A stretch of DNA of 64,000 nt from Neptuniibacter pectenicola (GCF_001597735.1 NZ_LUTS01000006.1:1-64000), one strand, 5' to 3'; positions 8,385 through 18,048 are shown, counted from the stretch's first letter. Numbers and translations are program-made. Notes: a model not told the origin generated them from the sequence alone.

Positions 8385-10508
8385 ATGATTTCTAGCGCCC
8401 TTCAGATCTTAAAAGACGTATTTGGTTACGAACAGTTCCGCGAGCCTCAAGCTGAGATAGTTGAGACCTTGGTTAATGGCAGCGATGCGCTGGTTATTAT
8501 GCCTACCGGCGGCGGCAAATCCCTTTGTTATCAGCTTCCGGCACTTATTCGTCCCGGAACTGCGGTTGTTGTCTCGCCGTTAATTGCGTTGATGCAAGAT
8601 CAAGTTACCGCACTTTCCCAGTGGGGGATTAGGGCTGGATGTTTAAACTCTAGCTTAGACTTTTCATTAATTAATGAAACGGAACATCAGTTAAGGGCTG
8701 GCGGTTTTGATCTTCTTTATATTGCGCCTGAACGTCTGTTACAACCGCGAACGTTGGCTTTATTGCAAGAGTGTCCTATTGCTCTGTTTGCGATTGATGA
8801 GGCGCACTGCGTCTCCCAATGGGGACATGACTTTAGACCTGAATATTTGCAACTCAGCCGCTTAGCTGAATTATTTGCTGGCGTGCCGCGTATCGCATTG
8901 ACGGCAACGGCTGATGAACGAACGCAGCAAGAGATTGTTCACCGTTTGGCGCTACATGAACCTGCTGAGTTTATTCAAGGCTTTGACCGGCCCAATATCC
9001 GTTACCGGATCGGCCAAAAAGATAAAGCGAAGCAGCAACTACTTAAGTTTTTAAAAAATGAGCACCCTAAAGACTCAGGGATTGTGTACTGCCTGTCCCG
9101 TAAGCGGGTAGAAGAAACCGCCGCTTGGTTAAGTGAGCAAGGGTTTAACGCGCTGCCTTACCATGCAGGGTTGAGGGCCGATCTACGTAGCCATAATCAG
9201 CATCGGTTTTTGACCGAAGAAAATATTATTATGGTGGCGACGATTGCCTTTGGTATGGGCATTGATAAACCGAATGTTCGCTTTGTTGCTCACCTTGACC
9301 TACCAAAAAGTATCGAAGCTTATTATCAAGAAACCGGCCGCGCGGGGCGAGATGGCCTGCCCGCCGATGCTTGGATGGTATACGGCTTACAGGACGTCAT
9401 GTTTCTGCGTCAAATGTTAGAGGGCTCGCAAGCCCCCGATGAACAGAAAACTGTAGAGCGGCAAAAACTGGAAGCGATGTTGGGATTGTGTGAAATAACC
9501 TCATGTCGTCGACAAGTCTTATTAAGTTATTTTGGTGAGAATGATCACGCCCCTTGTGGTAATTGTGACACCTGTTTAGAGCCGGTTCCTGTGTGGGATG
9601 GTACCGAGGCTGCTCGAAAAGCTATATCAGCCGTGTATCGATCCGGTCAGAGTTTTGGTGTTAATCATGTGGTTGATACACTGCTGGGCAAACCCAATGA
9701 TAAAACTGAACGATTTCAACATCAGAGATTGTCGACCTGGGGTATTGGTAAAGATTTAGATAGAAACCAATGGCGTTCGGTTTTTCGCCAACTGGTGGCG
9801 CGTGGCTTTTTAGGTGTGAATGTCGATCAACATGGGGTTTTGCACTTAACGGATCGCTGTCGTCCTTTATTAAAAGGCGATGAACGCATACAACTACGTA
9901 AAGATCAGCGCCAACATACGCCTTACCGTAAAAACCAAGTGCCTCAGAGCAAGCTGGAAGCGGCGGACTATGCATTATGGAATGAGCTTAAAGCTACACG
10001 TAAACGTCTCTCTGATGAACAGGATGTTCCCCCTTACGTGATTTTCCATGACGCCACCTTAATGGAAATGGTGATGTATCGCCCACAAACCTCAGACCAG
10101 TTTAAGCGTTTAAACGGTGTGGGTGAGCGCAAGTTGGATCTATATGGTGCTGACTTTATAAGCGTGATAGAACAGCATGAAGGCCATGATAAGGATGAGG
10201 TTGCAACTCAGGCCCAAGAATCGGTATTACTGTATAAAAGCGGTATGACCATTGATCAAGTTGCGCGTCAGCAGCACTTATCGTCAAATGCTATTTATGC
10301 TCACTTAGCCCAGTCTATTCTTAAAGGTGAGTTGGCTGTACGTGAGGTGGTTGAACTACCTGACAATGAGTTTAAAAATATTGAACAGGTGATGCTGGAA
10401 TGCCAGCAGACCTATGGCCAAGCATTAAAGCCAGTTCATGAGGCATTAGCCGGTGCTTATGAGATGGGCGTATTACGCTGTATCAAAGCGAGTATGGAGG
10501 CGTTGTGA
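8385..10508 (+). CDS. recQ: ATP-dependent DNA helicase RecQ
   Basis: At 707 residues this is longer than E. coli RecQ (about 610). Helicase motifs are clear: Walker A '[14 protein letters not shown]' (about 40-53), '[19 protein letters not shown]' (about 136-154) and motif VI '[10 protein letters not shown]' (about 316-325). Zinc cysteines follow ('CEITSCRR...CGNCDTC', about 366-394), then a winged-helix RQC domain and an HRDC domain (about 530-610). The extra C-terminus (about 625-707) has a helix-turn-helix-like segment '[20 protein letters not shown]' of the kind seen in longer bacterial RecQs. It unwinds DNA 3'-5' in recombination and fork repair. Its stop overlaps the GTG of the yqaA-like gene. 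Confidence 0.95.
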   Translation: MISSALQILKDVFGYEQFREPQAEIVETLVNGSDALVIMPTGGGKSLCYQLPALIRPGTAVVVSPLIALMQDQVTALSQWGIRAGCLNSSLDFSLINETEHQLRAGGFDLLYIAPERLLQPRTLALLQECPIALFAIDEAHCVSQWGHDFRPEYLQLSRLAELFAGVPRIALTATADERTQQEIVHRLALHEPAEFIQGFDRPNIRYRIGQKDKAKQQLLKFLKNEHPKDSGIVYCLSRKRVEETAAWLSEQGFNALPYHAGLRADLRSHNQHRFLTEENIIMVATIAFGMGIDKPNVRFVAHLDLPKSIEAYYQETGRAGRDGLPADAWMVYGLQDVMFLRQMLEGSQAPDEQKTVERQKLEAMLGLCEITSCRRQVLLSYFGENDHAPCGNCDTCLEPVPVWDGTEAARKAISAVYRSGQSFGVNHVVDTLLGKPNDKTERFQHQRLSTWGIGKDLDRNQWRSVFRQLVARGFLGVNVDQHGVLHLTDRCRPLLKGDERIQLRKDQRQHTPYRKNQVPQSKLEAADYALWNELKATRKRLSDEQDVPPYVIFHDATLMEMVMYRPQTSDQFKRLNGVGERKLDLYGADFISVIEQHEGHDKDEVATQAQESVLLYKSGMTIDQVARQQHLSSNAIYAHLAQSILKGELAVREVVELPDNEFKNIEQVMLECQQTYGQALKPVHEALAGAYEMGVLRCIKASMEAL

Positions 10509-10924
10509 GTGATGAGTTGAGCTTAACCGCCCTGTTTATAAGTGGTTTTATCTCAGCTACGTTACTGCCCGGTGGCTCCGAAGCGCTATTAGTGTGGCAA
10601 CTGAATGAAAATATACACAGCGCAACCAGTTTGTGGATAGCGGTTACAGCGGGTAATGTATTAGGGGGTATTGTTACCTTTTTGATGGGGTGGGGGATTG
10701 CTTGTTATTACCCCTTACGGGTTTTTAATAAGCCCCGTCAGCAACAGGCTCAACGTTGGATACAAAAGTATGGTGCGCTTTCACTGCTTTTATCCTGGTT
10801 GCCCATTATTGGCGACCCCCTCTGTTTTATGGCTGGGTGGCTAAAAACACGTTTTATGTTAAGTGTACTTATGCTGACTTTAGGTAAAGGGATACGTTAC
10901 TTGATTATTGTTGGGTTGATGTAA
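10505..10924 (+). CDS. yqaA: YqaA family membrane protein (DedA-like)
   Basis: A 139-residue inner-membrane protein with about four hydrophobic segments. The YqaA/DedA pattern is visible: '[13 protein letters not shown]' (about residues 18-30), '[13 protein letters not shown]' (about 49-61) and '[15 protein letters not shown]' (about 97-111), which includes the family's G-D-P element. DedA-superfamily proteins are implicated in lipid scrambling; YqaA itself is uncharacterised. It starts with GTG inside the recQ stop (GTGA overlap), so translation is coupled to recQ. Confidence 0.8.
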   Translation: MSDELSLTALFISGFISATLLPGGSEALLVWQLNENIHSATSLWIAVTAGNVLGGIVTFLMGWGIACYYPLRVFNKPRQQQAQRWIQKYGALSLLLSWLPIIGDPLCFMAGWLKTRFMLSVLMLTLGKGIRYLIIVGLM

Positions 10925-10954
10925 GCTTTACGTTAAATGACGGGGTCTTAAGCG

Positions 10955-11752
10955 ATGTCGCAACGAACGCTCTGGGGGAAGTTGAGGTTAGCTGCGTTAA
11001 TCACCGTACTGTTGGTGGTTGCATTAAATACTTGGTTATCTCAGGTTCGTTCTACCGATTGGGATACCCCTTTGTGGGTGATCATCTATCCGATTAATTC
11101 AGATCAACGTGCCGATACTCAGCGTTACCTCAACGGGTTAAAACCCCAACATTTTAGTGATATAGAGGCGTTTATTAACCGTGAAGCAAAACGCTACGGC
11201 GTCACTTTAGAGCGCCCGATCGAAGTCTATTTAGCGCCCCCCTTACTTTCAGACCCACCTAAACCGCCGGAAAAGGCGAGCATTCTGGATAGTGTTATCT
11301 GGAGCCTACGTCTGCGGTTCTGGGCTTGGCGCCATAATAGCTGGGAGGGCCCTGCTGCTGATATTCAAATCTATCTGCGTCTATTCTCGCCTGAAAACCG
11401 ACAGGTGTTAGAACACTCTTTGGGTTTGCAAAAAGGGATGGTTGGGGTTGTGAACGGTTTTGCCAGTGAAACCTATCAAGGCCAAAATGATTTCGTTATT
11501 GTTCATGAGCTATTACATACCCTCGGGGCTACCGATAAATATGATCTGCATAACAATCAACCGATTTGGCCAGAAGGTTATGCAGACCCTGCCCAGTCGC
11601 CTTTACTACCTCAGCTTAGCGCCGAGGTAATGGGGGGGCGGATTCCTATTGAGAAGCACTTCTCTGTGATACCTCATAGTTTAAAAGAGGTGATTGTTGG
11701 CAGGGAAACTGCACGAGAGATAAATTGGATTCAGACCGCTTCTGCTCCTTGA
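10955..11752 (+). CDS. membrane-anchored putative zinc metallopeptidase (zincin-like)
   Basis: A 265-residue protein with one N-terminal membrane helix or uncleaved signal (about residues 12-30) and an extracytoplasmic domain. Its key feature is H184-E-L-L-H188-T-L-G191-A-T-D194-K-Y, matching the HExxHxxGxxD motif of snapalysin-like and M6-type zincins, in which the three capitalised H, H and D bind zinc and E is the general base. I do not recognise a named family over the rest. It follows the yqaA-like gene by about 30 bp and may share the recQ transcript. Peptidase activity is inferred from the motif only. Confidence 0.65.
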   Translation: MSQRTLWGKLRLAALITVLLVVALNTWLSQVRSTDWDTPLWVIIYPINSDQRADTQRYLNGLKPQHFSDIEAFINREAKRYGVTLERPIEVYLAPPLLSDPPKPPEKASILDSVIWSLRLRFWAWRHNSWEGPAADIQIYLRLFSPENRQVLEHSLGLQKGMVGVVNGFASETYQGQNDFVIVHELLHTLGATDKYDLHNNQPIWPEGYADPAQSPLLPQLSAEVMGGRIPIEKHFSVIPHSLKEVIVGRETAREINWIQTASAP

Positions 11753-11760
11753 TGTGAGGG

Positions 11761-12246
11761 TTAATCTTCCATCCGCGCTTGTTCAAGTGCGTTAACAATA
11801 TCGCCTTCAAGTTTAATCAGTAGAGGCTGAGCTGGGCTATCCGGTTTGATCTGACTAGGTCGTATAAACAGCAGTTCTGTTTTATTGTTTTTATGGAGTA
11901 GGGTGACAGAGAGTGGGCAGAGAGCCGCCATCTCTGGGTCTTTATTGATAATCTGATTGACATACCATGGGTTACAAAACACTAAGCTTTGAATCTCTTC
12001 ATACCCATTTTGGTTATATTCATCGCCCCAGCGCTCTTTGAAGTAGGTGAGTGAATTACCAATATTAGGCTCAAAAATAACAAAGAAGCGATTGGCTTCG
12101 AGGGACTGACTCACCTTATCGTAGTTCTCTTCAAATGGACCTTCCATCACGATTTTTATGACAGGACTCGCCACGGTGATAGCGCTAAAGGCAATAAAAG
12201 TGAAGGAGACGCAGATAAATATGAGCTTTCTTGCCAAGGTGTTCAT
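11761..12246 (-). CDS. periplasmic DUF302-like protein
   Basis: The 161-residue protein has an N-terminal signal peptide (hydrophobic about residues 7-26, likely cleavage after 'ITVAS'). The mature part resembles DUF302: 'SLVFCNPWYVNQIINKDPEM' (about 88-107), then 'CPLSVTLLHKNNKTELLFIR' (about 110-129), corresponding to the family's N-P...D-P...L-P strand-turn pattern. DUF302 function is unknown. It is convergent with the zincin-like gene, with only 8 bp between stops, and divergent from ttcA. Confidence 0.65.
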   Translation of the reverse strand: MNTLARKLIFICVSFTFIAFSAITVASPVIKIVMEGPFEENYDKVSQSLEANRFFVIFEPNIGNSLTYFKERWGDEYNQNGYEEIQSLVFCNPWYVNQIINKDPEMAALCPLSVTLLHKNNKTELLFIRPSQIKPDSPAQPLLIKLEGDIVNALEQARMED

Positions 12247-12405
12247 AATTTTTATGCCTTTTTAATACAAAGTCAGCGTTTAGGTATCTTTATTTATAGC
12301 AAGTATCTTCTAAAGTGTATCACTTAAAAGGTTGATGTATAATTCGCGACCATTAAATCATTTGATGCGCTTTCCAATCGAATTTAACTGAACTGAATAA
12401 GTTCC

Positions 12406-13386
12406 ATGGCCGTGTTTGCAATGAATCTAAATAGCACCCCTGAAACAAATAATATCCCTTTTGATGAATCGGATGCGGGCGAGCAAAAAAAGCTAAAAAT
12501 TCGTCAAAATAAGCTCCAAAAACGTCTTCGCCGTGAGATGGGTAAGGCGATTGAAGGTTTCAATATGATAGAGGACGGGGATAAAGTGATGGTTTGCCTC
12601 TCAGGAGGTAAAGACTCATATGCGATGCTTGATATATTGATGAACTTGCAGCGTAGTGCGCCTATTCATTTTGAGCTGGTGGCGGTTAATCTTGATCAGA
12701 AGCAGCCCGGTTTTCCAGAAGATATTCTGCCGGCTTATTTAGAAACGATCGGTGTGCCGTTTCACATTTTAGAGCGTGATACTTACTCTATTGTGAAAGA
12801 AGTGGTTCCTGAAGGAAAAACCACCTGTGCACTCTGTTCGCGCTTACGCCGTGGTTCGCTGTATGGGTTTGCTGAAGAGATTGGCGCGACTAAAATTGCT
12901 TTAGGGCACCACCGTGATGATATTTTAGAAACGCTCTTTCTTAATATGTTCTATGGTGGAAAACTGAAATCTATGCCACCTAAGCTTGTTTCTGACGATG
13001 GTAAAAATACAGTGATTCGGCCGTTAGCCTATGCCCGTGAGAAGGATATCGAAGCCTATGCGGAACTTAAAGGCTTTCCGATTATTCCTTGTAACCTGTG
13101 TGGCTCGCAGGAAAATCTCCAACGTCAGGTTATTAAAGAGATGCTACAAACGTGGGACAAAAACTTTCCCGGCCGCATCGAAACGATGTTTCGTTCTTTA
13201 CAACATGTAGTGCCTTCGCATTTAGCGGATACTGAACTGTTTGACTTTAAAGGGCTACAGCAAGGTTACCCACACGGTATCGCACCGGGTGCTGAGAGCT
13301 CCACTTTCAAACCCGAGGCCACCGTAGCGCCTAATGACGCGGTACAAAGCTATAACCCGCAAAAGATTGACCTACTCTCCCTCTAA
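12406..13386 (+). CDS. ttcA: tRNA 2-thiocytidine biosynthesis protein TtcA
   Basis: The 326-residue protein has the PP-loop ATP pyrophosphatase motif '[11 protein letters not shown]' (about residues 65-75) and the paired cysteine motifs CALC (C141, C144) and CNLC (about 229-232), with '[20 protein letters not shown]' between them. TtcA thiolates C32 of certain tRNAs using an oxygen-sensitive Fe-S cluster. Its C-terminal tail (about residues 285-326) is slightly longer than in E. coli. An in-frame ATG at 12421 is an alternative start; neither has a strong ribosome binding site. It has its own terminator downstream. Confidence 0.95.
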   Translation: MAVFAMNLNSTPETNNIPFDESDAGEQKKLKIRQNKLQKRLRREMGKAIEGFNMIEDGDKVMVCLSGGKDSYAMLDILMNLQRSAPIHFELVAVNLDQKQPGFPEDILPAYLETIGVPFHILERDTYSIVKEVVPEGKTTCALCSRLRRGSLYGFAEEIGATKIALGHHRDDILETLFLNMFYGGKLKSMPPKLVSDDGKNTVIRPLAYAREKDIEAYAELKGFPIIPCNLCGSQENLQRQVIKEMLQTWDKNFPGRIETMFRSLQHVVPSHLADTELFDFKGLQQGYPHGIAPGAESSTFKPEATVAPNDAVQSYNPQKIDLLSL

Positions 13387-13396
13387 TTCCCCAGCT

Positions 13397-13427
13397 GTGC
13401 GCCGTTTATGCGGCGCACGCGGTTTTT
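13397..13427 (+). terminator. rho-independent terminator after ttcA
   Basis: Perfect 8-bp GC-rich stem GTGCGCCG / CGGCGCAC with a 6-nt loop, followed by GCGGTTTTT. It lies 10 bp past the ttcA stop. Confidence 0.8.
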
Positions 13428-13445
13428 CAGATCGTTTGTCATGCA

Positions 13446-13480
13446 TGTCCTAAATTGACGGATATTGGTCGTTGAGGACA
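13446..13480. promoter_or_regulatory. candidate regulator site upstream of the GlxA-type gene
   Basis: TGTCCT (13446-13451) and AGGACA (13475-13480) form an inverted pair enclosing TTGACGGATATTGGTCGTT, about 46 bp before the regulator start codon. AraC-type proteins often bind such compact promoter elements, and autoregulation is plausible. This is a pattern observation only. Confidence 0.3.
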
Positions 13481-13525
13481 TTTCTTCATTAAGAGATACT
13501 GCTTACCTAGTGTTGGAGGTATCCC

Positions 13526-14509
13526 ATGAAGATTGTTGCTGCGTTAGGTTACAACGATTGCCAAATTCTTGATTTAACAGGGCCATTGCAAGTTTTTGCG
13601 TCGGCTAATCAGGCGCTTGGTTATCAAGCATATCAATTGAAAATTATTGGTTTAGATACACAGCCTATCCAGACGAATTCAGGGATGCGTATCCTGCCGG
13701 ATCTAGCGTTTTCAGACCTTAGAGAGGTGGATACGCTTTTATTATCCGGTGGACGCGGGGTGAAAGCACTGCTTCATAATAAGGCACTTATTGATTGGGT
13801 AAAACAGCGAGCAGAGAGTGTTGAGCGAATCGCATCGGTATGCAGTGGTGCGTTTTTACTAGCTGAGGCTGGATTACTCAAAGGTAAAAAAGCGGTCACC
13901 CATTGGAAATCTTGCGCGTTACTGGATAAAAACTATGAGGATATCGAGGTTGATAGTGATGCTATCTGGCTTAAGCAAGGACACCTTTATACCTCCGCAG
14001 GTGTCACATCAGGTATCGATTTAGCGCTAGCGCTTGTGGAAGAGGATTTTGGCCATGCGATCACAATGGATGTTGCGCGTGAACTGGTGGTTTTTGTTAA
14101 ACGACCCGGGGGCCAAGCGCAGTTTAGTACGCAACTAAATGCTCAAAATGAGGCAACAGGTGTGGTTGCTAAAGCGCAGGCGTATATACAGAAAAATTTG
14201 GATAAGCCCTTAGGTTTAACGCCGTTGGCTGAGTTTTGTTGTGTGAGCGAACGTCATCTATTTCGGCTGTTTAGGCGCTGTTGTGACAGCTCGCCTGCAG
14301 CCTATATAGAAAACAGTCGCTTGAGCTTAGCACAGCAGTTAGTGTGTGAAGGGACACTTAATTTTCAGCAGGTTGCGGAACGTTGTGGTTTTGTCTCAGC
14401 TGATAATTTAAGGCGGGTTTTTTTAAGGCGTTTGGGGGTTAATCCCCGTGAGTATAAAGCTCGTTTTGGCAAATTATCATTGGGTCATAGCGTAGGGATA
14501 GGCGAATGA
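13526..14509 (+). CDS. GlxA family (DJ-1/PfpI + AraC) transcriptional regulator
   Basis: The 327-residue protein has an N-terminal DJ-1/PfpI-like domain (about 1-190) with 'LLSGGRGV' and the nucleophile-elbow sequence 'ASVCSGAFLLAEAGLL' (about 108-123), then a C-terminal AraC HTH domain (about 215-320) with 'PLAEFCCVSERHLFRLFR' and 'VAERCGFVSADNLRRVFLRR'. GlxA-type activators sense small nitrogenous or oxidised metabolites (carnitine, choline catabolites, arginine). AGTGTTGGAGGT precedes the ATG. It is the first gene of a three-gene operon and its TGA overlaps the MFS start (ATGA), so it probably regulates its own transporter operon. Confidence 0.9.
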   Translation: MKIVAALGYNDCQILDLTGPLQVFASANQALGYQAYQLKIIGLDTQPIQTNSGMRILPDLAFSDLREVDTLLLSGGRGVKALLHNKALIDWVKQRAESVERIASVCSGAFLLAEAGLLKGKKAVTHWKSCALLDKNYEDIEVDSDAIWLKQGHLYTSAGVTSGIDLALALVEEDFGHAITMDVARELVVFVKRPGGQAQFSTQLNAQNEATGVVAKAQAYIQKNLDKPLGLTPLAEFCCVSERHLFRLFRRCCDSSPAAYIENSRLSLAQQLVCEGTLNFQQVAERCGFVSADNLRRVFLRRLGVNPREYKARFGKLSLGHSVGIGE

Positions 14510-15681
14510 ACAAGAATGTTTTTTTACTCTCAATGTGTCAGGCATTACTGACAACCGGTAATGTTTTACTGGTGTCTGTCGTTGCCTTAATTGGACAAAG
14601 CCTTACAGCCCATCCAAATTTAGCGACATTCCCTGTGGCGAGTCAGTTTTTAGGGTTAATGGCGGCAACGATTCCCGCCTCATTAATCATGAAGCGTGTG
14701 GGCCGGAAAAATGGTTTCTATCTGGGCAATTGTGTCGGGATTACTGGGGCGGCTGTGTGTATCTATGCCTTAAGTTCACACCTGTTCTATCTGTTTTCAT
14801 TGGGCACTTTTTTATTAGGTATTGGGATCGGGTTTGGTACGTTGTATCGTTTTGCCGCGGTCGAAGTGTGTGCGGAAGGGCAAAAAAGTAAAGCTATTTC
14901 GTTTGTGATGGCTGGAGGGGTGTTAGCCGCCATTATGGGCCCGCAGCTGGCCGTCTATAGCCAAAAATACTTTGGAGAGCTTGAATTTGGTGGGGCCTTT
15001 GTTGGTTTATTAATATTGTATAGTTTAGCGTTAAGCATGCTTGCTGCGACGGATATACCCCGTGAGCCGGAGCAAACGGTGCATGCGGATCAGCGTCCAT
15101 TAAAAGAGATTGCCCGACAGCCGGTATTTATTGTTGCGGTGATCGTCGCCATGGTGAGTTATGTGGTGATGAATCTATTGATGACCGCAACACCTTTAGC
15201 CATGGTGCGCTGCGGTTTTACCTTTCCCCAAGCGGCGCATGTGATTCAATGGCATGTGTTAGGTATGTTCGCCCCTTCATTTTTTACAGGGAGTTTACTT
15301 AACCGCTTTGGTATCTATCCTATAATGCATGTGGGCGCTGCCTTTATGTTGGCCTGCATAGCCATTAATCTCACGGGGGTCAGTGAGTGGCACTTTTGGA
15401 CCGCGTTAGTTTGTCTTGGTATTGGTTGGAATTTTATGTTTATTAGCGCTACTCAGTTGTTTACTACGGTTTATAAGCCCGCTGAAAAGGCAAAATCCCA
15501 AGCGAGTAATGAGTTTATTGTGTTTGGTATGGTTGCCGTGACTGCACTCTCCGCTGGTTGGTTAGAAGCGTCCTTAGGCTGGCAGGCGATGAATTGGATT
15601 GTTTTACCTGTAGTGTTGTGGGCCATTGGGGTGATTTTTTATATTGGTCAACAGCGTGAAGTTATAGACGATGGAGGTTGA
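14506..15681 (+). CDS. MFS transporter
   Basis: A 391-residue inner-membrane protein with about 12 hydrophobic segments. The MFS motif A region is degenerate ('LIMKRVGRKNGFYLGN', about residues 63-78). A long 'GTFLLGIGIGFGTLYRF' helix lies near residues 102-118. The substrate is unknown. It overlaps the GlxA-type regulator by 4 bp upstream, and the next gene starts 1 bp after its stop, so all three are co-translated. A transporter co-transcribed with its regulator suggests uptake or export of the molecule that the regulator senses. Confidence 0.85.
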   Translation: MNKNVFLLSMCQALLTTGNVLLVSVVALIGQSLTAHPNLATFPVASQFLGLMAATIPASLIMKRVGRKNGFYLGNCVGITGAAVCIYALSSHLFYLFSLGTFLLGIGIGFGTLYRFAAVEVCAEGQKSKAISFVMAGGVLAAIMGPQLAVYSQKYFGELEFGGAFVGLLILYSLALSMLAATDIPREPEQTVHADQRPLKEIARQPVFIVAVIVAMVSYVVMNLLMTATPLAMVRCGFTFPQAAHVIQWHVLGMFAPSFFTGSLLNRFGIYPIMHVGAAFMLACIAINLTGVSEWHFWTALVCLGIGWNFMFISATQLFTTVYKPAEKAKSQASNEFIVFGMVAVTALSAGWLEASLGWQAMNWIVLPVVLWAIGVIFYIGQQREVIDDGG

Positions 15682-15682
15682 A

Positions 15683-16468
15683 ATGGATGCTTCTCCACTT
15701 TTATTTACCCTATTAAGCTCATCCCCTGTCAATGTTCAGCTTCACGGGCCGCTGGCGTATGAAGGATTAGGGGTGGCTTCCCTACTGGATATGAACCCTT
15801 GTCGGTTGACGGCTGTCGGGCGTGAGGAGGTTGAGCAGTTGGAGACTATCGTCCAGAGGGACGCTGGTTTAGGGGTGAATAATGGGGCTCTCTGGTCTGC
15901 TACGCTTTATCCTAGTAAACCTGTTGAGGCGGTTGATGTTCAGCCGTTTGTGCGCCCGTTACGGGGTAATACCCATCTGTTTTCGATGGTGGGTGAGTTA
16001 CCAGATATAGGTAATGCTGAGCGTTTTCCTGTGGGAGACCACTGGCCAATAAGCTGTACAGATCAGGAACGCGCATTCTGTTTGTTGCAGGAGCGTATGA
16101 GAAAGCTCTGGCAGAGAACCCGCCCTGATCATGAGATGCGTTTGGCGCTGGTGGCTGATTATGCGGGACGCTTAGAAACCTTAGGTGCGCATAACTTTAT
16201 CTATTGGGATGGTGAGTTGATGTTTGCTTATACCTCATTAGAAGGGGGAATAGAGCCGCTTGCTTATCAAGTATTCTCAGGGGGTGAGGTTCACTTAGAG
16301 GGCGCGCTTCCTGTACGGATCAGCGCGGAAGAGGGTAGCGATATGGTTGTGATTGCGAGCCGTTCATTGTTGCCTGCGTCTACGCCGATTTCTGCTGGGT
16401 CAGTGGTGTGTTTTTCTGGTGGTCGCTATGTGGACTGCTGCGATCCTGTTATTTTGTGGAATACTTAA
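15683..16468 (+). CDS. class II glutamine amidotransferase-like protein lacking the catalytic cysteine
   Basis: The 261-residue protein resembles YafJ-type class II amidotransferases in order and spacing. 'FSMVGELPDIGN' matches the 'FAHNGQLDN' region, 'ISCTDQERAFCLLQERM' matches '[16 protein letters not shown]', 'LETLGAHNFIYWDGELMFAY' matches '[20 protein letters not shown]', and 'VVIASRSLLPASTPISAG' matches the final strands. The N-terminus is 'MDASPLLFTLL', with no Cys2 nucleophile, and the H-N-G oxyanion motif reads M-V-G. It is therefore probably non-catalytic. GGAGG at 15673-15677 fixes the ATG at 15683, rather than the in-frame ATG at 15671. An intact YafJ is present at 40923. Confidence 0.65.
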   Translation: MDASPLLFTLLSSSPVNVQLHGPLAYEGLGVASLLDMNPCRLTAVGREEVEQLETIVQRDAGLGVNNGALWSATLYPSKPVEAVDVQPFVRPLRGNTHLFSMVGELPDIGNAERFPVGDHWPISCTDQERAFCLLQERMRKLWQRTRPDHEMRLALVADYAGRLETLGAHNFIYWDGELMFAYTSLEGGIEPLAYQVFSGGEVHLEGALPVRISAEEGSDMVVIASRSLLPASTPISAGSVVCFSGGRYVDCCDPVILWNT

Positions 16469-16721
16469 ATACGCGACAGCGTCATGGCTAAGAATAAAGA
16501 TTTTGTTGCGCCTGCGTAATAGGTCTAAGAGATAGGTTTTTGATCAATTGTTATAATATTTGATTGAGGTTAATGATTAACCTTGTCTTAATGGCGATAA
16601 TGGATTTCAACTTATTGATGTTTTCTCGCGTTGTTGTAAAGGTTGTTAGCTTTTTTAATACCTTATTACGCTTGTATTAACGTTTACCTAAAATGTTTTG
16701 GTACAGGTGCTTTTCATTATT

Positions 16722-17762
16722 ATGGATGCCAATGTTCGATCGATCGCTTGTTCTGCGGAATTAGTGACGGATGAAGAATCGTCGATAAAAACCTCTCTAT
16801 TTGTAGAAGGAGGGGTGGATCCTTCGTTACTTGTTCAGGTGTTTGATCGCATCGCTTCACCTACCTTCGTTTTAGATAAAGACCATGTGGTGCTTCATTG
16901 GAATTCTGCTCTAGAGAAACTGAGTGGGCTGAGCCGTGAGGAGATGATTGGCACGTGTAATCATTGGAAGCCTTTCTACTCCTCCCCGCGCCCCTGTTTA
17001 GCTGACCTTATTTTGGATGGGGGATCTTATGAAGATGTTAAGCATTACTACCCCAATAAATCTAAGCGCTCAGAATTGATAGATGATGCGTATGAAGCTG
17101 AGGATTTTTTTCCTGAGTGCGGCAGCGATGGTGAATGGTTATATTTTACTGCTGCCGGGATCATGGACCCTGAGGGCAATTTAATTGGGGCGATTGAAAA
17201 TTTAGAGAATGTTACCGCGCGGAAAATTGCCGAATTTGAACTACTTGAACGGGAACGTGTATATAAAGAGTTGAGTGTGACTGATAGTTTGACCGGGTTG
17301 CATAATACCCGTCATTTTTACGCGAGGCTTGAGGCCACACTGGAGGAAGCGCGGCGATACCACCATGAATTTACCTTGTGCTTTTTTGATCTTGATAATT
17401 TTAAAGCCTTAAATGATACCCATGGCCATTTGATGGGTGATAAAGTGTTGGAAACCTTCGGCGCATTGGTTAAATCATCGTTGCGTGCTTTAGATCGCGG
17501 CTACCGTTATGGTGGCGAGGAGTTTGCGATCTTATTGCCGTCTACAGATATTGAAGGCGCGATAAAAGTGGCTGATCGTATTCGAGAAAATTTATATAAC
17601 TATCAATTTATCTTGCCTAATGAGGGTAAGTTAAATGTCAGTGTTAGCACGGGATTAACCGCGTATCTGATCGGGGACAGTGTTCAAAGTATCATGTCAC
17701 GTGTTGATAGTGGATTGTATAAAGCTAAAAGCAAAGGTAAAAACTGCATTATAACGGTTTAA
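16722..17762 (+). CDS. PAS-GGDEF diguanylate cyclase
   Basis: The 346-residue protein (from the ATG at 16722; a TTG at 16698 is also in frame) has an N-terminal PAS domain (about residues 30-175, beginning 'VFDRIASPTFVLDKDHVV') and a C-terminal GGDEF domain (about 185-346). The active-site loop is 'RYGGEEFAILLPS', the canonical GGEEF form. The 'DLDNFKALNDTHGHLMGD' metal-binding segment is intact, so it should make c-di-GMP from GTP. No RxxD inhibitory site sits in the usual position before GGEEF ('RALDRGYRYGG'; an RALD is present about five residues before GGEEF, and could serve). No transmembrane helix is seen, so it is cytoplasmic. Confidence 0.9.
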   Translation: MDANVRSIACSAELVTDEESSIKTSLFVEGGVDPSLLVQVFDRIASPTFVLDKDHVVLHWNSALEKLSGLSREEMIGTCNHWKPFYSSPRPCLADLILDGGSYEDVKHYYPNKSKRSELIDDAYEAEDFFPECGSDGEWLYFTAAGIMDPEGNLIGAIENLENVTARKIAEFELLERERVYKELSVTDSLTGLHNTRHFYARLEATLEEARRYHHEFTLCFFDLDNFKALNDTHGHLMGDKVLETFGALVKSSLRALDRGYRYGGEEFAILLPSTDIEGAIKVADRIRENLYNYQFILPNEGKLNVSVSTGLTAYLIGDSVQSIMSRVDSGLYKAKSKGKNCIITV

Positions 17763-17809
17763 CCTTTGCGATCTCTGTGTAATGATTCTCCCACTTATAT
17801 GGAGGTGAA

Positions 17810-18025
17810 ATGAAAAGTTATCTTTTTTCTACAGACAATGAACGTGGTGGCGTTATCTTGTGTGACATTGATACGTTACCCGATGCGGTAGACTATCTAA
17901 AACAGCGCTTTAAAGGGGTTGTTAGGGTCGAGCAAGGACGTGATTTCTGGTCGGAAAAAGAGGGCTTTGGTAGTTTGCCTGTACTTGAAACAGAAAATCC
18001 AACAGGGCCTCCAGCCTCGTCTTGA
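17810..18025 (+). CDS. small hypothetical protein (71 aa)
   Basis: A 71-residue acidic-to-neutral protein with no signal or membrane segment. The ATG at 17810 has an excellent ribosome binding site (ATGGAGGTGAA), which is the main support that it is translated. I do not recognise the family. It follows the GGDEF gene by 47 bp on the same strand and may be co-transcribed. Confidence 0.6.
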   Translation: MKSYLFSTDNERGGVILCDIDTLPDAVDYLKQRFKGVVRVEQGRDFWSEKEGFGSLPVLETENPTGPPASS

Positions 18026-18048
18026 CTGTTACCCCCTCCTAACCGTTG

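Noticed and set aside
16353-16535. 60-codon plus frame overlapping the amidotransferase-like gene
   Set aside because: Out-of-frame shadow, no family and no ribosome binding site.
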